Notes under the pieces: generated by a model
What the model saw: the letters and a program-made list of their open reading frames with translations, nothing else
Databases searched by the model: none
Told to the model about the DNA's origin: nothing
Source: Gammaproteobacteria bacterium
GTDB lineage: Bacteria; Pseudomonadota; Gammaproteobacteria; JAHELT01
Reading direction: 5' to 3'
Assembly: GCA_029861595.1 (NCBI GenBank)
Contig: JAOTYY010000011.1
Span: forward strand, 1 to 34,749
Length of the DNA: 34,749 bases
Part shown: positions 15,103-24,400 of the stretch, one piece after another
How the letters are laid out: every line of letters begins with the position of its first letter
Numbering within the stretch: position 1 is the stretch's first letter
Program-made: the position numbers and the translations under genes

Positions 15103-15833
15103 TCCGCCTTTTTGAAGTCGATAACGATGGCGCCGGCGTACAGCCAGAAACCGATCATTGCCGCGAAGTACACGACATCGCGCAGATCCAGCACACCTTT
15201 TTTAATCGCCTCGAAATGCGAAAGAAATCCCAGCGACGCCACCAGTTGCACCAGGGTGTCCGGCAACCAGCCCCGGAATGCTTCCAGCACCAGCGGGTAG
15301 CCTGCCAGGGTGAAGAAAAAACACACCACCACGGTGACGATGAAGGCGATCACCTGGCTCGAGGTCGTTGCGGATATACACACGCCGATCGCGAGGTAGC
15401 TACCCGCCATCAGCAGACTGCCGATATACGCGGCCAGTATCGCGCCGTTATCCGGCGCACCCAGATAGTTGACGGTTATCCACATCGGAAAAGTCAGCGC
15501 CAGCGCGATGGCGATGAAACTCCAGGCGGCGAGAAACTTCGCGATGACCGCCTGCCACATGCTGATCGGCAGGGTCAGCAGCAGCTCGACCGTGCCGCTC
15601 TTACGTTCCTCGGCCCACAGGCGCATGGCGATGGCCGGCACCAGAAACAGGTACAGCCACGGGTGAAACGTGAAGAATGACTCCAGGTCCGCCTGGCTGC
15701 GTTCGTAGAAGCTGCCGAGATAAAACGTGAAAACGCCGGTCAGGACCAGGAATATCACCAGGAAGATGTACGCCAGCGGCGTGGCGAAATAGGCGTGAAA
15801 CTCACGCCGGAAAAGCGCCGTAACCGCGTTCAT
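15099..15833 (-). CDS. ABC-2 type transporter permease (GldF-like)
   Basis: A 244-residue inner-membrane protein with about six transmembrane helices. The start MNAVTALFRREFHAYFATPLAYIFLVIFL, the FTFHPWLYLFLVPAIAMRLWAEERKSGTVELLLTLP segment and the final FWLYAGAIVIDFKKAD tail are typical of GldF-type ABC-2 permeases (these runs span residues 1-29, ~54-89 and ~227-244). The E-E-R-x-x-G-T-x-E-L loop is the likely coupling helix that contacts the ATPase. It overlaps the ATPase gene upstream and the GldG-like gene downstream by 4 bases each, so it should be translationally coupled. The transported substrate is unknown. Confidence 0.92.
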   Translation of the reverse strand: MNAVTALFRREFHAYFATPLAYIFLVIFLVLTGVFTFYLGSFYERSQADLESFFTFHPWLYLFLVPAIAMRLWAEERKSGTVELLLTLPISMWQAVIAKFLAAWSFIAIALALTFPMWITVNYLGAPDNGAILAAYIGSLLMAGSYLAIGVCISATTSSQVIAFIVTVVVCFFFTLAGYPLVLEAFRGWLPDTLVQLVASLGFLSHFEAIKKGVLDLRDVVYFAAMIGFWLYAGAIVIDFKKAD

Positions 15834-16756
15834 GTCAACGCTTCCCGGGTGATGCTGCGAAACACTTCGTCGAGGCGCCCGTGTTTCTGATAAACGCCGT
15901 CAACCGGCCAGCTACGCTCGCGTACCAGATCATTGATGCTTGCCAGCAGATTCTGCGAACCGTTGCCGATTGCGGTGATCTCGCCCAGCGCCTCATCGTT
16001 CTCTACTGTCACGACGCCCGGCAGGTCCTGCAGCGCGGCGACGGCCTCGCCGGAATCTTTCATTTGCAGTGTGACCGCGCCGTGCAGGCGTGAACGTTTC
16101 GCGAGCTCGAGCGGCGTACCATCGATCAGCAGTCGGCCGTTGGCGATAATCATTGCGCGGCTGCATACCGCTTCCACTTCCTCCAGGATGTGGGTGGAAA
16201 TGACGATGATTTTCTCCGCCGACATGTTCGAGATGAGCTTACGAACTTCGTGTTTTTGATTGGGATCGAGGCCGTCGGTTGGCTCATCGAGAATCAGTAC
16301 GTCCGGATCGTGCAGGATCGCCTGCGCCAGACCGACGCGGCGTCGAAATCCCTTGGAGAGCGTATCGATGCGCTGCGCCAGCACCGACTCCAGGTGCACG
16401 TCGTGCACCACGCTCGCGAGGCGCTGGCGACGGAGTTCCCCGCGCAACGAACGCATGTCGGCCATGAACTCCAGGAACCGGTCGACACGCATGTCGCCGT
16501 AGGCGGGCGCACCTTCGGGCAGGTAGCCGAGTTTGCTTTGCGCCTGCAGCGTGTCGTTGACAATGTCTGCACCACCGATACGCGCGGTGCCGGCATCGGG
16601 GCGTAGAAAGCCCGCGATCATTTTCATGGTGGTGGACTTGCCGGCGCCATTGGGGCCGAGGAATCCCAGCACCTCCCCTGGTTGCACCGTGAAGCTCAGA
16701 TCGTTGACCACGAGGTGCTCGTCGAACCGTTTACACAGACCTTCAATCTCTAGCAT
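15830..16756 (-). CDS. ABC transporter ATP-binding protein (GldA-like)
   Basis: A 308-residue ABC ATPase, the first gene of a four-gene operon. Walker A is GPNGAGKST at residues 34-42; the signature loop reads LSKGFRRRVGLAQAI, with Lys and Phe replacing the second Gly and Gln of LSGGQ, as is usual in the ABC-2/GldA subgroup; Walker B with the catalytic Glu is VLILDEPTDGLDP; the switch His lies in VISTHILEEVE. The C-terminal ~80 residues form the extra domain found in GldA- and CcmA-type drug/export ATPases. It should power the permease encoded next. ATG 16756 has no clear Shine-Dalgarno sequence. The 296-base upstream spacer should carry the operon promoter, but I cannot pick it out. Confidence 0.95.
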   Translation of the reverse strand: MLEIEGLCKRFDEHLVVNDLSFTVQPGEVLGFLGPNGAGKSTTMKMIAGFLRPDAGTARIGGADIVNDTLQAQSKLGYLPEGAPAYGDMRVDRFLEFMADMRSLRGELRRQRLASVVHDVHLESVLAQRIDTLSKGFRRRVGLAQAILHDPDVLILDEPTDGLDPNQKHEVRKLISNMSAEKIIVISTHILEEVEAVCSRAMIIANGRLLIDGTPLELAKRSRLHGAVTLQMKDSGEAVAALQDLPGVVTVENDEALGEITAIGNGSQNLLASINDLVRERSWPVDGVYQKHGRLDEVFRSITREALT

Positions 16757-16993
16757 TTACATGTATTCCGAATAAACACATTACTGCGGCCGGAAGACGA
16801 GACGGTTGCTGTTCGGTCTGGCAATTCTCTGTCGCCCCGGCACGCTTGTTTCCCGACCTTTAGGGGCATGGCGCGGACATTCGGCACCAACGGGGCGCAA
16901 AAGATAGTCAAAATGGGCAAGATTTCAACCCCTTTCGGGCTGTCTGAACGAGCTGTAATGCTGGGACCTCTGCGATGAGCGGAGGGAAACTCT

Positions 16994-17019
16994 CTTCTCC
17001 CTTCTACCTCGGGGAGAAG
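16994..17019. terminator. Hairpin after the HDOD gene (CCCTCTCCC-type repeat)
   Basis: CTTCTCCC (16994-17001) pairs perfectly with GGGAGAAG (17012-17019) around a 10-base loop, followed by GGTTGGGGGTGAGGGG. It lies just beyond the stop of the minus-strand HDOD gene (17053), the position of a terminator. The remainder of the spacer 16757-16990 shows no gene or RNA signature that I recognise and should contain the promoter of the ABC operon. Confidence 0.5.
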
Positions 17020-17052
17020 GGTTGGGGGTGAGGGGCGGGCGGTGGGCGTAGC

Positions 17053-18285
17053 TCAGCCGAGCAGCAGATCGCGGGCGGCAGCGATTTCCTCGGTTGCGCG
17101 TTTCACCAGCGCCGCGGGCAAACCGTTTTCATCGGCACCGAGCTTGCGCCCGACCGGGGTCTGCGCCAGCGGCGGGAAGCTATCGGCGGCTCCCGCCTGC
17201 GCCGCCAGGTGCAACTGCGCGGCGACCACCAGGTCGCCAATGTCGATCTGCGCGCCGCTGTCTCGCTGCCAGTCGTCAGCCTGCTCGGCGGCATCGATCA
17301 GCGACTGCTCGAACCCCCAATAGCCGAGCACCAGAACGCCGGCCGGGGCACGCAGCTTTTCAATCGCCCTCAGGACAACGCAGGTGTCATCGGCGATCTG
17401 CGGCTTTCCATCGACGTAGTCCAGGACCGGGATGGCACCGATGTCGTGAGTAAGTCCTGCCAGCAGTGCCTGCTCCGGAGGAATATCGGTGTGTTCACGT
17501 GCCAGCACCGAGCACATCGCGGCCACCTGTGCGCTGTGACGGTAAACGTGCCTGGCGATCTTGCTCACTTTCGCTGAGCGCGCTTTGAACAGATCGCGCA
17601 CTGCCAGTGCGGTGGTCAGGTTGCGCGTGGCTTTCAAGCCGAGGCGATTTATTGCCTCGATCAGGGTTTTGGCATTCTGCAGGCCACCGTACGCAGCGCT
17701 GTTCGAAGCTTGCACGATGCGTCCGCTCAACACCGGGTCGGATTGCACCATCCGAGCGACCTCTGCGACGCCGGCATCGCAGCCGTTAACAGCGTCGCGT
17801 ACCGCCAGCGCCACGTCCGGCAGCGACGGCACGCGCAGCTTGCCTTGCGCGAACGCCGCGTAAATCGCTGCAATTATCTCGGCCTCGTGCGCGGACAGCT
17901 CCGTTTCGTCTACTTCAGTGGCACTGTGCTTCTCTTCGTTGAGCAGCATATCCGCAAGCTTGCGGTCGACGCGCAGAATCTGTGTGCCGCTCTTGGCGAT
18001 CGCGGTTGCACCGGCGTGCAGAAACAGCGGCGCGCTCGCCCGTTCGCTGCCGGCGCTGACTCTCTCCTCGCCGCCGGCTGTGTTTTTCAGATGGATTTCC
18101 CCGCTGATGACATAAACCAGCCAATGGTGCTCGTCGGCCTGCGCCAGTTTCTGGCGCCAGCCGAGTGCCTGAATCTGCGCCTTGTCGAGCAACAACTGCA
18201 GATGCTCGCGGGACTTGAGCATCGACAAAGGTGCCAAGTGTGCTAACGAGTTGGCATTCAGGTCGTGTATTTGTGTGGTTTGCAT
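17053..18285 (-). CDS. HDOD-domain signalling protein with N-terminal cyclic-nucleotide-binding-like region
   Basis: A 410-residue cytoplasmic protein. The first ~130 residues resemble a cNMP-binding/cupin-like sensor (the segment WLVYVISGEIHLKNTAGGEERVSAG is typical), with weak conservation of a phosphate-binding cassette. Residues ~150-400 are an HDOD domain: LRVPSLPDVALAVRDAVN, ARMVQSDPVLSGRIVQASNS and LLAGLTHDIGAIPVLDYV, retaining one His-Asp pair. HDOD proteins act in signalling, motility and stress control, usually without proven phosphodiesterase activity. ATG 18285 (MQTTQIHDLN) is chosen; a longer frame back to 18405 adds 40 residues without family likeness. It is divergent from the minor-pilin operon, which may hint at pilus regulation, but that is only proximity. 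Confidence 0.85.
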   Translation of the reverse strand: MQTTQIHDLNANSLAHLAPLSMLKSREHLQLLLDKAQIQALGWRQKLAQADEHHWLVYVISGEIHLKNTAGGEERVSAGSERASAPLFLHAGATAIAKSGTQILRVDRKLADMLLNEEKHSATEVDETELSAHEAEIIAAIYAAFAQGKLRVPSLPDVALAVRDAVNGCDAGVAEVARMVQSDPVLSGRIVQASNSAAYGGLQNAKTLIEAINRLGLKATRNLTTALAVRDLFKARSAKVSKIARHVYRHSAQVAAMCSVLAREHTDIPPEQALLAGLTHDIGAIPVLDYVDGKPQIADDTCVVLRAIEKLRAPAGVLVLGYWGFEQSLIDAAEQADDWQRDSGAQIDIGDLVVAAQLHLAAQAGAADSFPPLAQTPVGRKLGADENGLPAALVKRATEEIAAARDLLLG

Positions 18286-18356
18286 CACGCCAAGCGGGAT
18301 CTGTGCAACGGTAGACTCCCTCGCTACAGCGGTTGTCCGGCCTAAAACTTGAGCTA

Positions 18357-18371
18357 TTGTGCAGTGCACAA
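18357..18371. promoter_or_regulatory. Palindrome in the HDOD/minor-pilin spacer
   Basis: TTGTGC-AGT-GCACAA is a perfect 6+6 inverted repeat with a 3-base centre, lying 72 bases upstream of the HDOD ATG and 112 bases upstream of fimT. Its size and symmetry fit a dimeric repressor or activator site; no specific regulator can be named, and it does not match the CRP/Vfr consensus. Confidence 0.35.
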
Positions 18372-18482
18372 CGACGCGTACGGAAGCGGTCAGACAGGTG
18401 CGCATACCGCTCGTCGGTCAAACCACGCCATCGGAGGCGTAAGCGATAGGCGTTGCAGAAACAGTTTGTTATACAGGAGCCT

Positions 18483-19030
18483 ATGAAACATCGCACACAA
18501 ATCGGGTTCACCCTGGTAGAACTGGTCGTTACCCTGGTCTGGCCGCCGTTCTGCTGGGTATCGGTGTCCCGGCGTTCACCGATTTTGTCCGCAACAATCG
18601 CATGATTGGGGTAACCAACGAACTGGTTACCGCGTTGCAGTTCGCGCGCAGCGAAGCGGTCAAACGCAACAACAACGTCACCATCTGCATCAGCGACGAT
18701 GGAGCGGCGTGCACGGGCGGTGCCAGCTGGGAAGACGGCTGGATAGTGTTCGATGATGTCAACGCGAACGCCGTGGTTGACGGTGCTCAGATCGTGCGCA
18801 CTCACTCGCAGATCGGCGGCGGTAACACGCTGCGCGTGACCGCGGGCAACGCCGGCAATTTCATCTCCTTCAACGGCAACGGTTTCCCGCGCGACACGGC
18901 CGGGGGCATCCTGACTGCCACGTTCAGCATCTGCGACTCACGCGGTGCCACCGCGGGTGTTGCCCGTACAGTGCAAGTGGGTGCCTCCGGGCGTGTGCGT
19001 TCATCGGAAGTGATAACCTCATGTACTTGA
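18483..19030 (+). pseudogene. fimT: GspH/FimT-family minor pseudopilin, frameshifted near its start
   Basis: ATG 18483, with AGGAG 3 bases upstream, begins MKHRTQIGFTLVELVVTL with an intact prepilin-peptidase site (G/F) and Glu5. After ACCCTGGT (ending at 18538) the frame is lost: frame 1 runs into WPPFCWV, whereas the next frame continues LAAVLLGIGVPAFTDFVRNN and stays open to the stop at 19028-19030. Inserting one base after 18538 restores a helix of exactly the family length (TLVLAAVLLGIGVP). The remainder (RMIGVTNELVTALQFARSEA, TICISDDGAAC, SWEDGWIVFDD) is a normal GspH domain. Thus either a true single-base deletion or a sequence error. It would be a minor pilin priming type IV pilus assembly. 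Its end overlaps pilV by 10 bases. Confidence 0.88.
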
Positions 19031-19536
19031 AAAATAGACAAAGTGGTGTGGGGCTGGTCGAAGTGCTGGCCGCATTGTTCGTATTGTCCGTGGGCTTGCT
19101 TGGTATCGCCGGTCTGCAGGCGCAAGGACTCATCGCCGGCTTCAATGCCAGTCAGCGGTCCGTCGCGGTCGTCAAAGCGTACGAGATCATCGAACGCATG
19201 CGCGCCAACCCCGAAGGCGTCAAGGACGCCGCCGGCGTCACCAGTTACGCGTCGGCCATGGGCGGCCCCGGCGCGGCCCCTGGTGTCTACTGCGCCGATC
19301 TCGACGGCAACCCGGGTGCCGATTGCACCGTGCCGCAGTTAGCCAATTTCGACATTTTTGCCTGGAAGCAGTCGATCGACAATGCATTTCCCAGCATGAG
19401 TGGAATGGGTGCCGTGCAGGTCACCCTGGGTGCGGCGTCCACCGACCCCACCGACGTCATAGTCACCGTGCAGTGGACGGAACGCGGCGTGGTGCAGAAC
19501 TACAGCACCAACACTCAGTTCGTGCGGGTGCAGTGA
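19021..19536 (+). CDS. pilV: Type IV pilus minor pilin PilV
   Basis: A 171-residue prepilin-like protein. After a short basic leader, cleavage is expected at SG/VGLVEVLAALFVLSVGL, leaving Glu5 in place and a hydrophobic assembly helix. The AGLQAQGLIAGFNASQRSVA and EIIERMRANPEGV segments are the characteristic PilV pattern after the helix. The C-terminal region contains a Cys pair (YCADLDGNPGADC). With FimT, PilW, PilX and PilE it should form the pilus-tip priming complex in the inner membrane. Its start lies inside the end of fimT and its stop is 1 base from pilW, so translation is probably coupled; the frameshift in fimT could therefore affect its expression. Confidence 0.92.
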   Translation: MYLKNRQSGVGLVEVLAALFVLSVGLLGIAGLQAQGLIAGFNASQRSVAVVKAYEIIERMRANPEGVKDAAGVTSYASAMGGPGAAPGVYCADLDGNPGADCTVPQLANFDIFAWKQSIDNAFPSMSGMGAVQVTLGAASTDPTDVIVTVQWTERGVVQNYSTNTQFVRVQ

Positions 19537-19537
19537 C

Positions 19538-20554
19538 ATGATCGATCGCAAGCGCTCGCTCGGCTATTCAGTGGTAGAACTGCTGGTCGCCATGGTCATC
19601 GGCCTGGTGCTGCTGCTCGGCGTAATGGCGGTGTTCGTCACCAGCCGTACCAGTTTCGACGCCAGCGAAACGCAGGCGCATATGTCCGATGACGGGCGTT
19701 TCGCCATGACCCTGTTTGGTGAGGATCTGCGCATGGCAGGCACATGGGGGCCCAACAGTTTCACCAATATGGTGGACAATCGCACGCGCGGGCCCGGCCA
19801 ACGGCTGCCTCTGCTGGCGGCGCTGGCCGGCGACTGTGCGCCGCTAGGCTATACCGATCTCGATCAGGTTCTGTTCGCGAGCAACAACATGAATCCCTTC
19901 AACGCCACCTGCATTCCAGCTGCGGCGGGCTACCTGGCCGGCACCGACGTGCTGGTGGTGCGCTACGCCGATCCCAACCCGGTGGCGGACAACCTGGTAG
20001 CGCCCGGCGTGGTCTACGTGCGCAGCGAAACCGGCAATTCGATCCTGTTCGTCGGTACTAACGACCCGAACGACGTACCGACGATTCCGCCCAACGGCAC
20101 TAACCATGTATTGCGTGTGCACGTTTATTACGTCAGCAGTTTTACCGAGGCGGGAGACAACATTCCTTCCCTGCACCGCATCTCGCTGGAAGCCGGCCCC
20201 GTACTGGTCGACGAAATGATCGTATCGGGGGTGGAGAACTTCCAGGTGCAGTTGGGCTTCGACACCCAGCAGCCGGAACCGGACGGCGAGGCGAACACCT
20301 ACGTGAACCCCGACAGCACAGTTATAAACTGGGCAGATACGGTCGACCTGGCGCGTATCCGCGGCGCACGTCTTTGGATGATGCTGCGCTCCGAACGGCC
20401 GCAGAAAACCGCGCCGGCGCCGAGTACCTACAGCATGGGCGGGGCGGATTTCACTCCCTCTGCGATCGGCGATTCGACGCTCGGCGAGTTCAAACGGCTG
20501 CTCATATCCGGTGTTTACGACCTGCGTAATTTTCCTCTACAGGCTCCGAACTAA
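19538..20554 (+). CDS. pilW: Type IV pilus minor pilin PilW
   Basis: A 338-residue minor pilin. The leader MIDRKRSLG is cut before YSVVELLVAMVIGLVLL, with Glu5 retained. The conserved post-helix region (FVTSRTSFDASETQAHMSDD, GRFAMTLFGEDLRMAGTWG) is diagnostic for PilW. The large C-terminal domain contains a Pro/Asp-rich middle and ends LLISGVYDLRNFPL, close to the conserved TV-x-LRN ending of the family. It acts in the tip/priming complex. Start and stop almost touch the neighbours: 1 base after pilV, and the TAATG junction with pilX at 20552-20556. Confidence 0.93.
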   Translation: MIDRKRSLGYSVVELLVAMVIGLVLLLGVMAVFVTSRTSFDASETQAHMSDDGRFAMTLFGEDLRMAGTWGPNSFTNMVDNRTRGPGQRLPLLAALAGDCAPLGYTDLDQVLFASNNMNPFNATCIPAAAGYLAGTDVLVVRYADPNPVADNLVAPGVVYVRSETGNSILFVGTNDPNDVPTIPPNGTNHVLRVHVYYVSSFTEAGDNIPSLHRISLEAGPVLVDEMIVSGVENFQVQLGFDTQQPEPDGEANTYVNPDSTVINWADTVDLARIRGARLWMMLRSERPQKTAPAPSTYSMGGADFTPSAIGDSTLGEFKRLLISGVYDLRNFPLQAPN

Positions 20555-21015
20555 TGAACAACAAAACATTTTCGCAGCAGCGCGGCGCGGCTCTGATCGT
20601 CGGACTGATGATGCTGCTGGCCCTGACGCTGATCGGCATAACGACCATGGGCATGAACACCATGGAGTTGCGCATGGCGAGCAATGCACAGAATAAATCG
20701 AATGCGTTTCAAGCCGCCGAAGCGGGACTCGAAGTGGGCGTTGGCCTTACCAATGCCAACGACGTCACTACCAACCCGCAAGTGATTACGCCGCCGACGC
20801 TGGTGAACGCGCAGGCGACAGTCGAATCGGTATTCGTCGGTCTGATACCCGGGCGCGGCAGCGGTTTCACCGCGGGTGTAGCTTGTCCCGGCAGCAGTCC
20901 GGAACGCACTCGCTGCGCGCATTTTCAGGTCACGTCGGTGGGCCAGCATCTGCAGTCGAATGCCAACTCGTTGCAGCTGCAGGGCTTTTACGTTCTCGCG
21001 CCGCGGGGCCAGTAA
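20554..21015 (+). CDS. pilX: Type IV pilus assembly protein PilX
   Basis: A 153-residue minor pilin. The N-terminus QQRGAALIVGLMMLLALTLI, followed by GMNTMELRMASNAQNKSNAF and QAAEAGLEVG, is the PilX N-terminal family signature. Cleavage is expected after the Gly in QRG. Unlike the other minor pilins here, position 5 is not Glu, which is normal for PilX/GspK-type tip subunits and supports placement at the very tip. There are two Cys in the C-terminal domain (VACPGSSPERTRCAHF). The start overlaps the pilW stop (TAATG). Confidence 0.92.
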   Translation: MNNKTFSQQRGAALIVGLMMLLALTLIGITTMGMNTMELRMASNAQNKSNAFQAAEAGLEVGVGLTNANDVTTNPQVITPPTLVNAQATVESVFVGLIPGRGSGFTAGVACPGSSPERTRCAHFQVTSVGQHLQSNANSLQLQGFYVLAPRGQ

Positions 21016-21034
21016 TTACTTCGGAGATACCCTC

Positions 21035-21364
21035 ATGCGTACCGCATTCATCAACTACACGCTGGCCGCCGTTTTTGCGTTCGCCGCGGCCACGGGCAGC
21101 TGGGCGACGATCATCCCCATCGAAGATGCCGTCGAGGCGGTGGCACTGGAGGTGCGGTTGAACGAAGATCTGACCGGCGCGGTGGTGGGACGCTCGTGCG
21201 ACAGCTGTGAGCGCAAGGAATTTCCAATCACCGCGGAAACCCAGGCTTTCGAGAACAACATACGCGTCGATTTGCGCCGGTTGCGCGATCGGCACGGACA
21301 ACCGGCAACAATTATTTACAACATACGCAGCGGCGAGGCTACCCGGATCCTTTGGTTCCGTTAG
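21035..21364 (+). CDS. Uncharacterised small secreted protein in the minor-pilin operon
   Basis: A 109-residue protein that I cannot assign. From ATG 21035, with GGAGA 8 bases upstream, it has a signal peptide (INYTLAAVFAFAAATGSWA, cleavage likely after SWA), giving a mature form of ~84 residues. The mature part is predicted beta-rich and carries one Cys pair in RSCDSCERKEF (a CxxC spacing), then RVDLRRLRDRHGQPATIIYN and a final RILWFR. It has no pilin-type leader. It sits 19 bases after pilX and 60 bases before pilY1, the location where Pseudomonas has no gene (pilY2 comes after pilY1 there). Co-transcription suggests a periplasmic role in tip assembly or PilY1 handling; this is inference. 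Confidence 0.8.
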   Translation: MRTAFINYTLAAVFAFAAATGSWATIIPIEDAVEAVALEVRLNEDLTGAVVGRSCDSCERKEFPITAETQAFENNIRVDLRRLRDRHGQPATIIYNIRSGEATRILWFR

Positions 21365-21424
21365 ATGAGTTTGTGCATGCCGCCTCGCAGGCGCGTGCGA
21401 CACCAGTTTTGGACGGAGACGACG

Positions 21425-24400
21425 ATGAAGAAGTTACCGAGTAGCCGCGCGATCCTGACCGGTGCCGTGTTGAGTCTGTTGGTCAGCACGCCAGTGTACG
21501 CGGACGACACAGAGATATACGTGGGCGGCAGCGCCGTGAGTGCGGTGGCGCCAAACGTGTTGTTCGCAGTGGACACCTCGGGTTCCATGGGTTCCACGGT
21601 GGTTACCCAGGGCGCTTACAATCCCGCTACCGACTATTCGACGCTGCCGACCTCGTGCGCCGAGTTCACCAACGACCGCATCTACTGGTCTCCGGGTTCG
21701 GTCAACACTTCCTGTACGTCCGCGCAATGGTTCAGTACCACCTATATGCGCTGCGATGCCAGCACCATTGCCACCACCGGCTTTTATCAGGATCGTCTGG
21801 CACGTTATCACAACGATGCGTGGCGCACGCTCTCTGTCGACCCGGTACTCAAGGAGCGCAACGTCGAATGCCAGTCCGATTCCGGTGTCCACGGCATCGA
21901 CGGTGTGAACACGGCGGTTTATGCCGAGGACAACAGCGGCGACAACACCACGGGCGGCTGGTCGACGAACTCCAGCAACGAGATCAACTGGCAGCTCGAG
22001 GGCAATTACACGGTTTACTCCGCCAATTTCATGAACTACCTGCGCAGCGACCCGACCGCGATTCGCACGCGGCTGGATATCGTGCAGGACGTAGTCGCGA
22101 ACGTCGTCAACAGCGTCAACGGTATCAACATCGGCCTGATGCGTTTCAGCCAGAACCAGGAGGGCGGACAGATATCCTTCGCGATGCAAGACATCACCAA
22201 CGGGCGCTCGGGTTTCATCGCGGCGTTGAATGCGTATACGCCCTCGGGACCGACACCACTGACCGAAGTATTGTGGGAAGCAATGCGTTATTACCGAGGC
22301 GATGCTGTGGACTACGGGGCCAGCTCCACGCCGGGACCAAGTGTGGCGGATTCGTGGGATGCTGCCACCGGCAACTATATTTCACCGATTCAATTACAGT
22401 GCCAGCGCAACAGTGTGATCCTGCTGACCGACGGTGCTTCCAACGGCGACAACGGCCGCGACGCCAACCTCATAGCGATGCCCAACTATGCGAACGCGAC
22501 TGGCGAAACGAATTGCCCGCACCCTATGGAGCACGTCAGCACCGACGGCGATGCTGACGATGGCATGTGCCTGGATCAGCTGGCTGCTTACATGGCGAAC
22601 GAAGACCAGCTGCCGGCGCTGGCCGACGATCAGTTCGTGCAGACTTACACGATTGGATTTCAGCTCGATATGCCGTTGCTGAATGACACCGCTCTCGAGG
22701 GCGAGGGTTTGTATTTCACAGCGGACGATACCGTCGGTCTGACCAACGCGTTTACCGCCATCATCAACGAAGTGCTGGCGACCGACTCGACGTTCACGTC
22801 GCCCGCGGTGTCTGTGAATGCTTTCAGTCAGACACTGAACCGTAACGATCTGTACTTTACGTTGTTCCGCCCCGAAGGCGGTCCGCACTGGGACGGTAAC
22901 CTGAAGAAATACAGGCTGGGTTTCGATGTCGACAACGACGGTAACACCTTCCCGGTGATTCTGGACGTAAACAATCAACCGGCAATCAACCCGAACAACG
23001 GCTTTTTCCAGCCGACGGCGCAGAGTTACTGGTCCGCTGGCGTCGACGGTGGCGACGTGCGTCTAGGCGGGGCAGCGAACGTGCTGACTAACAACCGTAG
23101 CGTGCACACCTTTGGGCATGATGGCCTGCCCAGCGACGAAAGCTTCAGTGACAATGACCACGTGATCGAAGTGGCCAACTCTTACCTTACCGAGGAGAGG
23201 CTGGGGTTGCCCACCGGCTCGACCAATCCGACGCGCGATGAGTTGATACAATGGATGCGCGGTGTAGATATCGACGGCGATTACGGCACCGCCGGCGGCG
23301 CGCGTCTGCAAATGGGTGATCCTCTTCACTCGCAAGCCACCGTGGTGCAGTACGGCGGCACGCCGGCGAGCCCGGACTTGACCATATTCTTCAGCAGCAA
23401 CGACGGCTATCTACACGCAATAGACGAATCCGATGGCACCGAGATTTTCTCGTTCGTACCGCGCGAACTGCTGAGCATGCAGTACGAACTGTACCAAAAC
23501 AACGCCGCATTACAGCGTCCATATGGCCTGGACGGTGCAGTGGTCTCGTGGGTGAATGACGACAACGGCGACGGTGTAATCTCCGGAGTTAGCGAGCACG
23601 TGTTCATCTACGTCGGTATGCGCCGCGGCGGCAGCAACTATTACGCATTCGATGTAACGGACCGTTCCGCCCCGGAGTTGAAATGGATGATCACCAACGA
23701 CACCGACGGCGACGGCACACCGGACGGAAACTTCGCCGAGCTGGGCCAGACCTGGTCCACGCCGGTGGTGCGCGAGGTCCTGTTCAACGGCGTGCTCACC
23801 ACCGTGCTGGTGTTCGGGGGCGGATACGACGCGGATCAGGACGACAACCTGCTGCCGCAGGACGACGATGTCGGCCGCGCGATCTACGTGGTGGACGCAG
23901 ACACCGGCCAGCGCCTGTGGTGGGCGGGACCGGCCGGATCGGGGGCTGACCTCGAATTGACGAACATGACCAACAGTATTCCCGCCCAGGTGAATGCCGT
24001 CGATATCTCCGGTAACGGTGTGGTCGATCGACTCTACGTCGGCGACACGCGTGCGCAATTCTGGCGTATCGATATCAACGAGAACAATTCCGGCGCCTCC
24101 AGTTTCGCCACTGGCGGTCGCATAGCGTCGTTCGCCGAGAATGACCAACAAAACAACCGGCGCTTTTATCATGCGGCTGACCTGGCGGTAATCGCACCGA
24201 TCGGGCGGCAGCCTTACATTGCCATAGTGGTGGGCACCGGCTACCGTGCGCACCCGCTCAACACGGAAATCCAAGACCGTATATACATGTTGAAGGATAC
24301 GGATATCTTTTCGCCGCCGGCGACTTACGTCACCCTCGACGAGAACGACCTGTTCGATGCCACTAACAATGTCATCGGTGAGGGCAACTCGACCGATCAG

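Noticed and set aside
16757-16990. Possible riboswitch or small RNA upstream of the ABC operon
   Set aside because: No match to the GEMM or other riboswitch cores that I know; only the hairpin at 16994-17019 is well supported, and that belongs to the HDOD 3' end.
17044-17115. tRNA-like start GGGCGTAGCTCAGCC
   Set aside because: It lies over the 3' end of the HDOD gene; there is no matching acceptor 3' strand, anticodon arm or GTTCRA T-loop downstream.
18451-18482. Possible -35/-10 promoter (TTGCAG and TATAC) just before fimT
   Set aside because: The spacing is only about 11 bases and the -10 overlaps the ribosome-binding site, so the transcript would start at or inside the gene.
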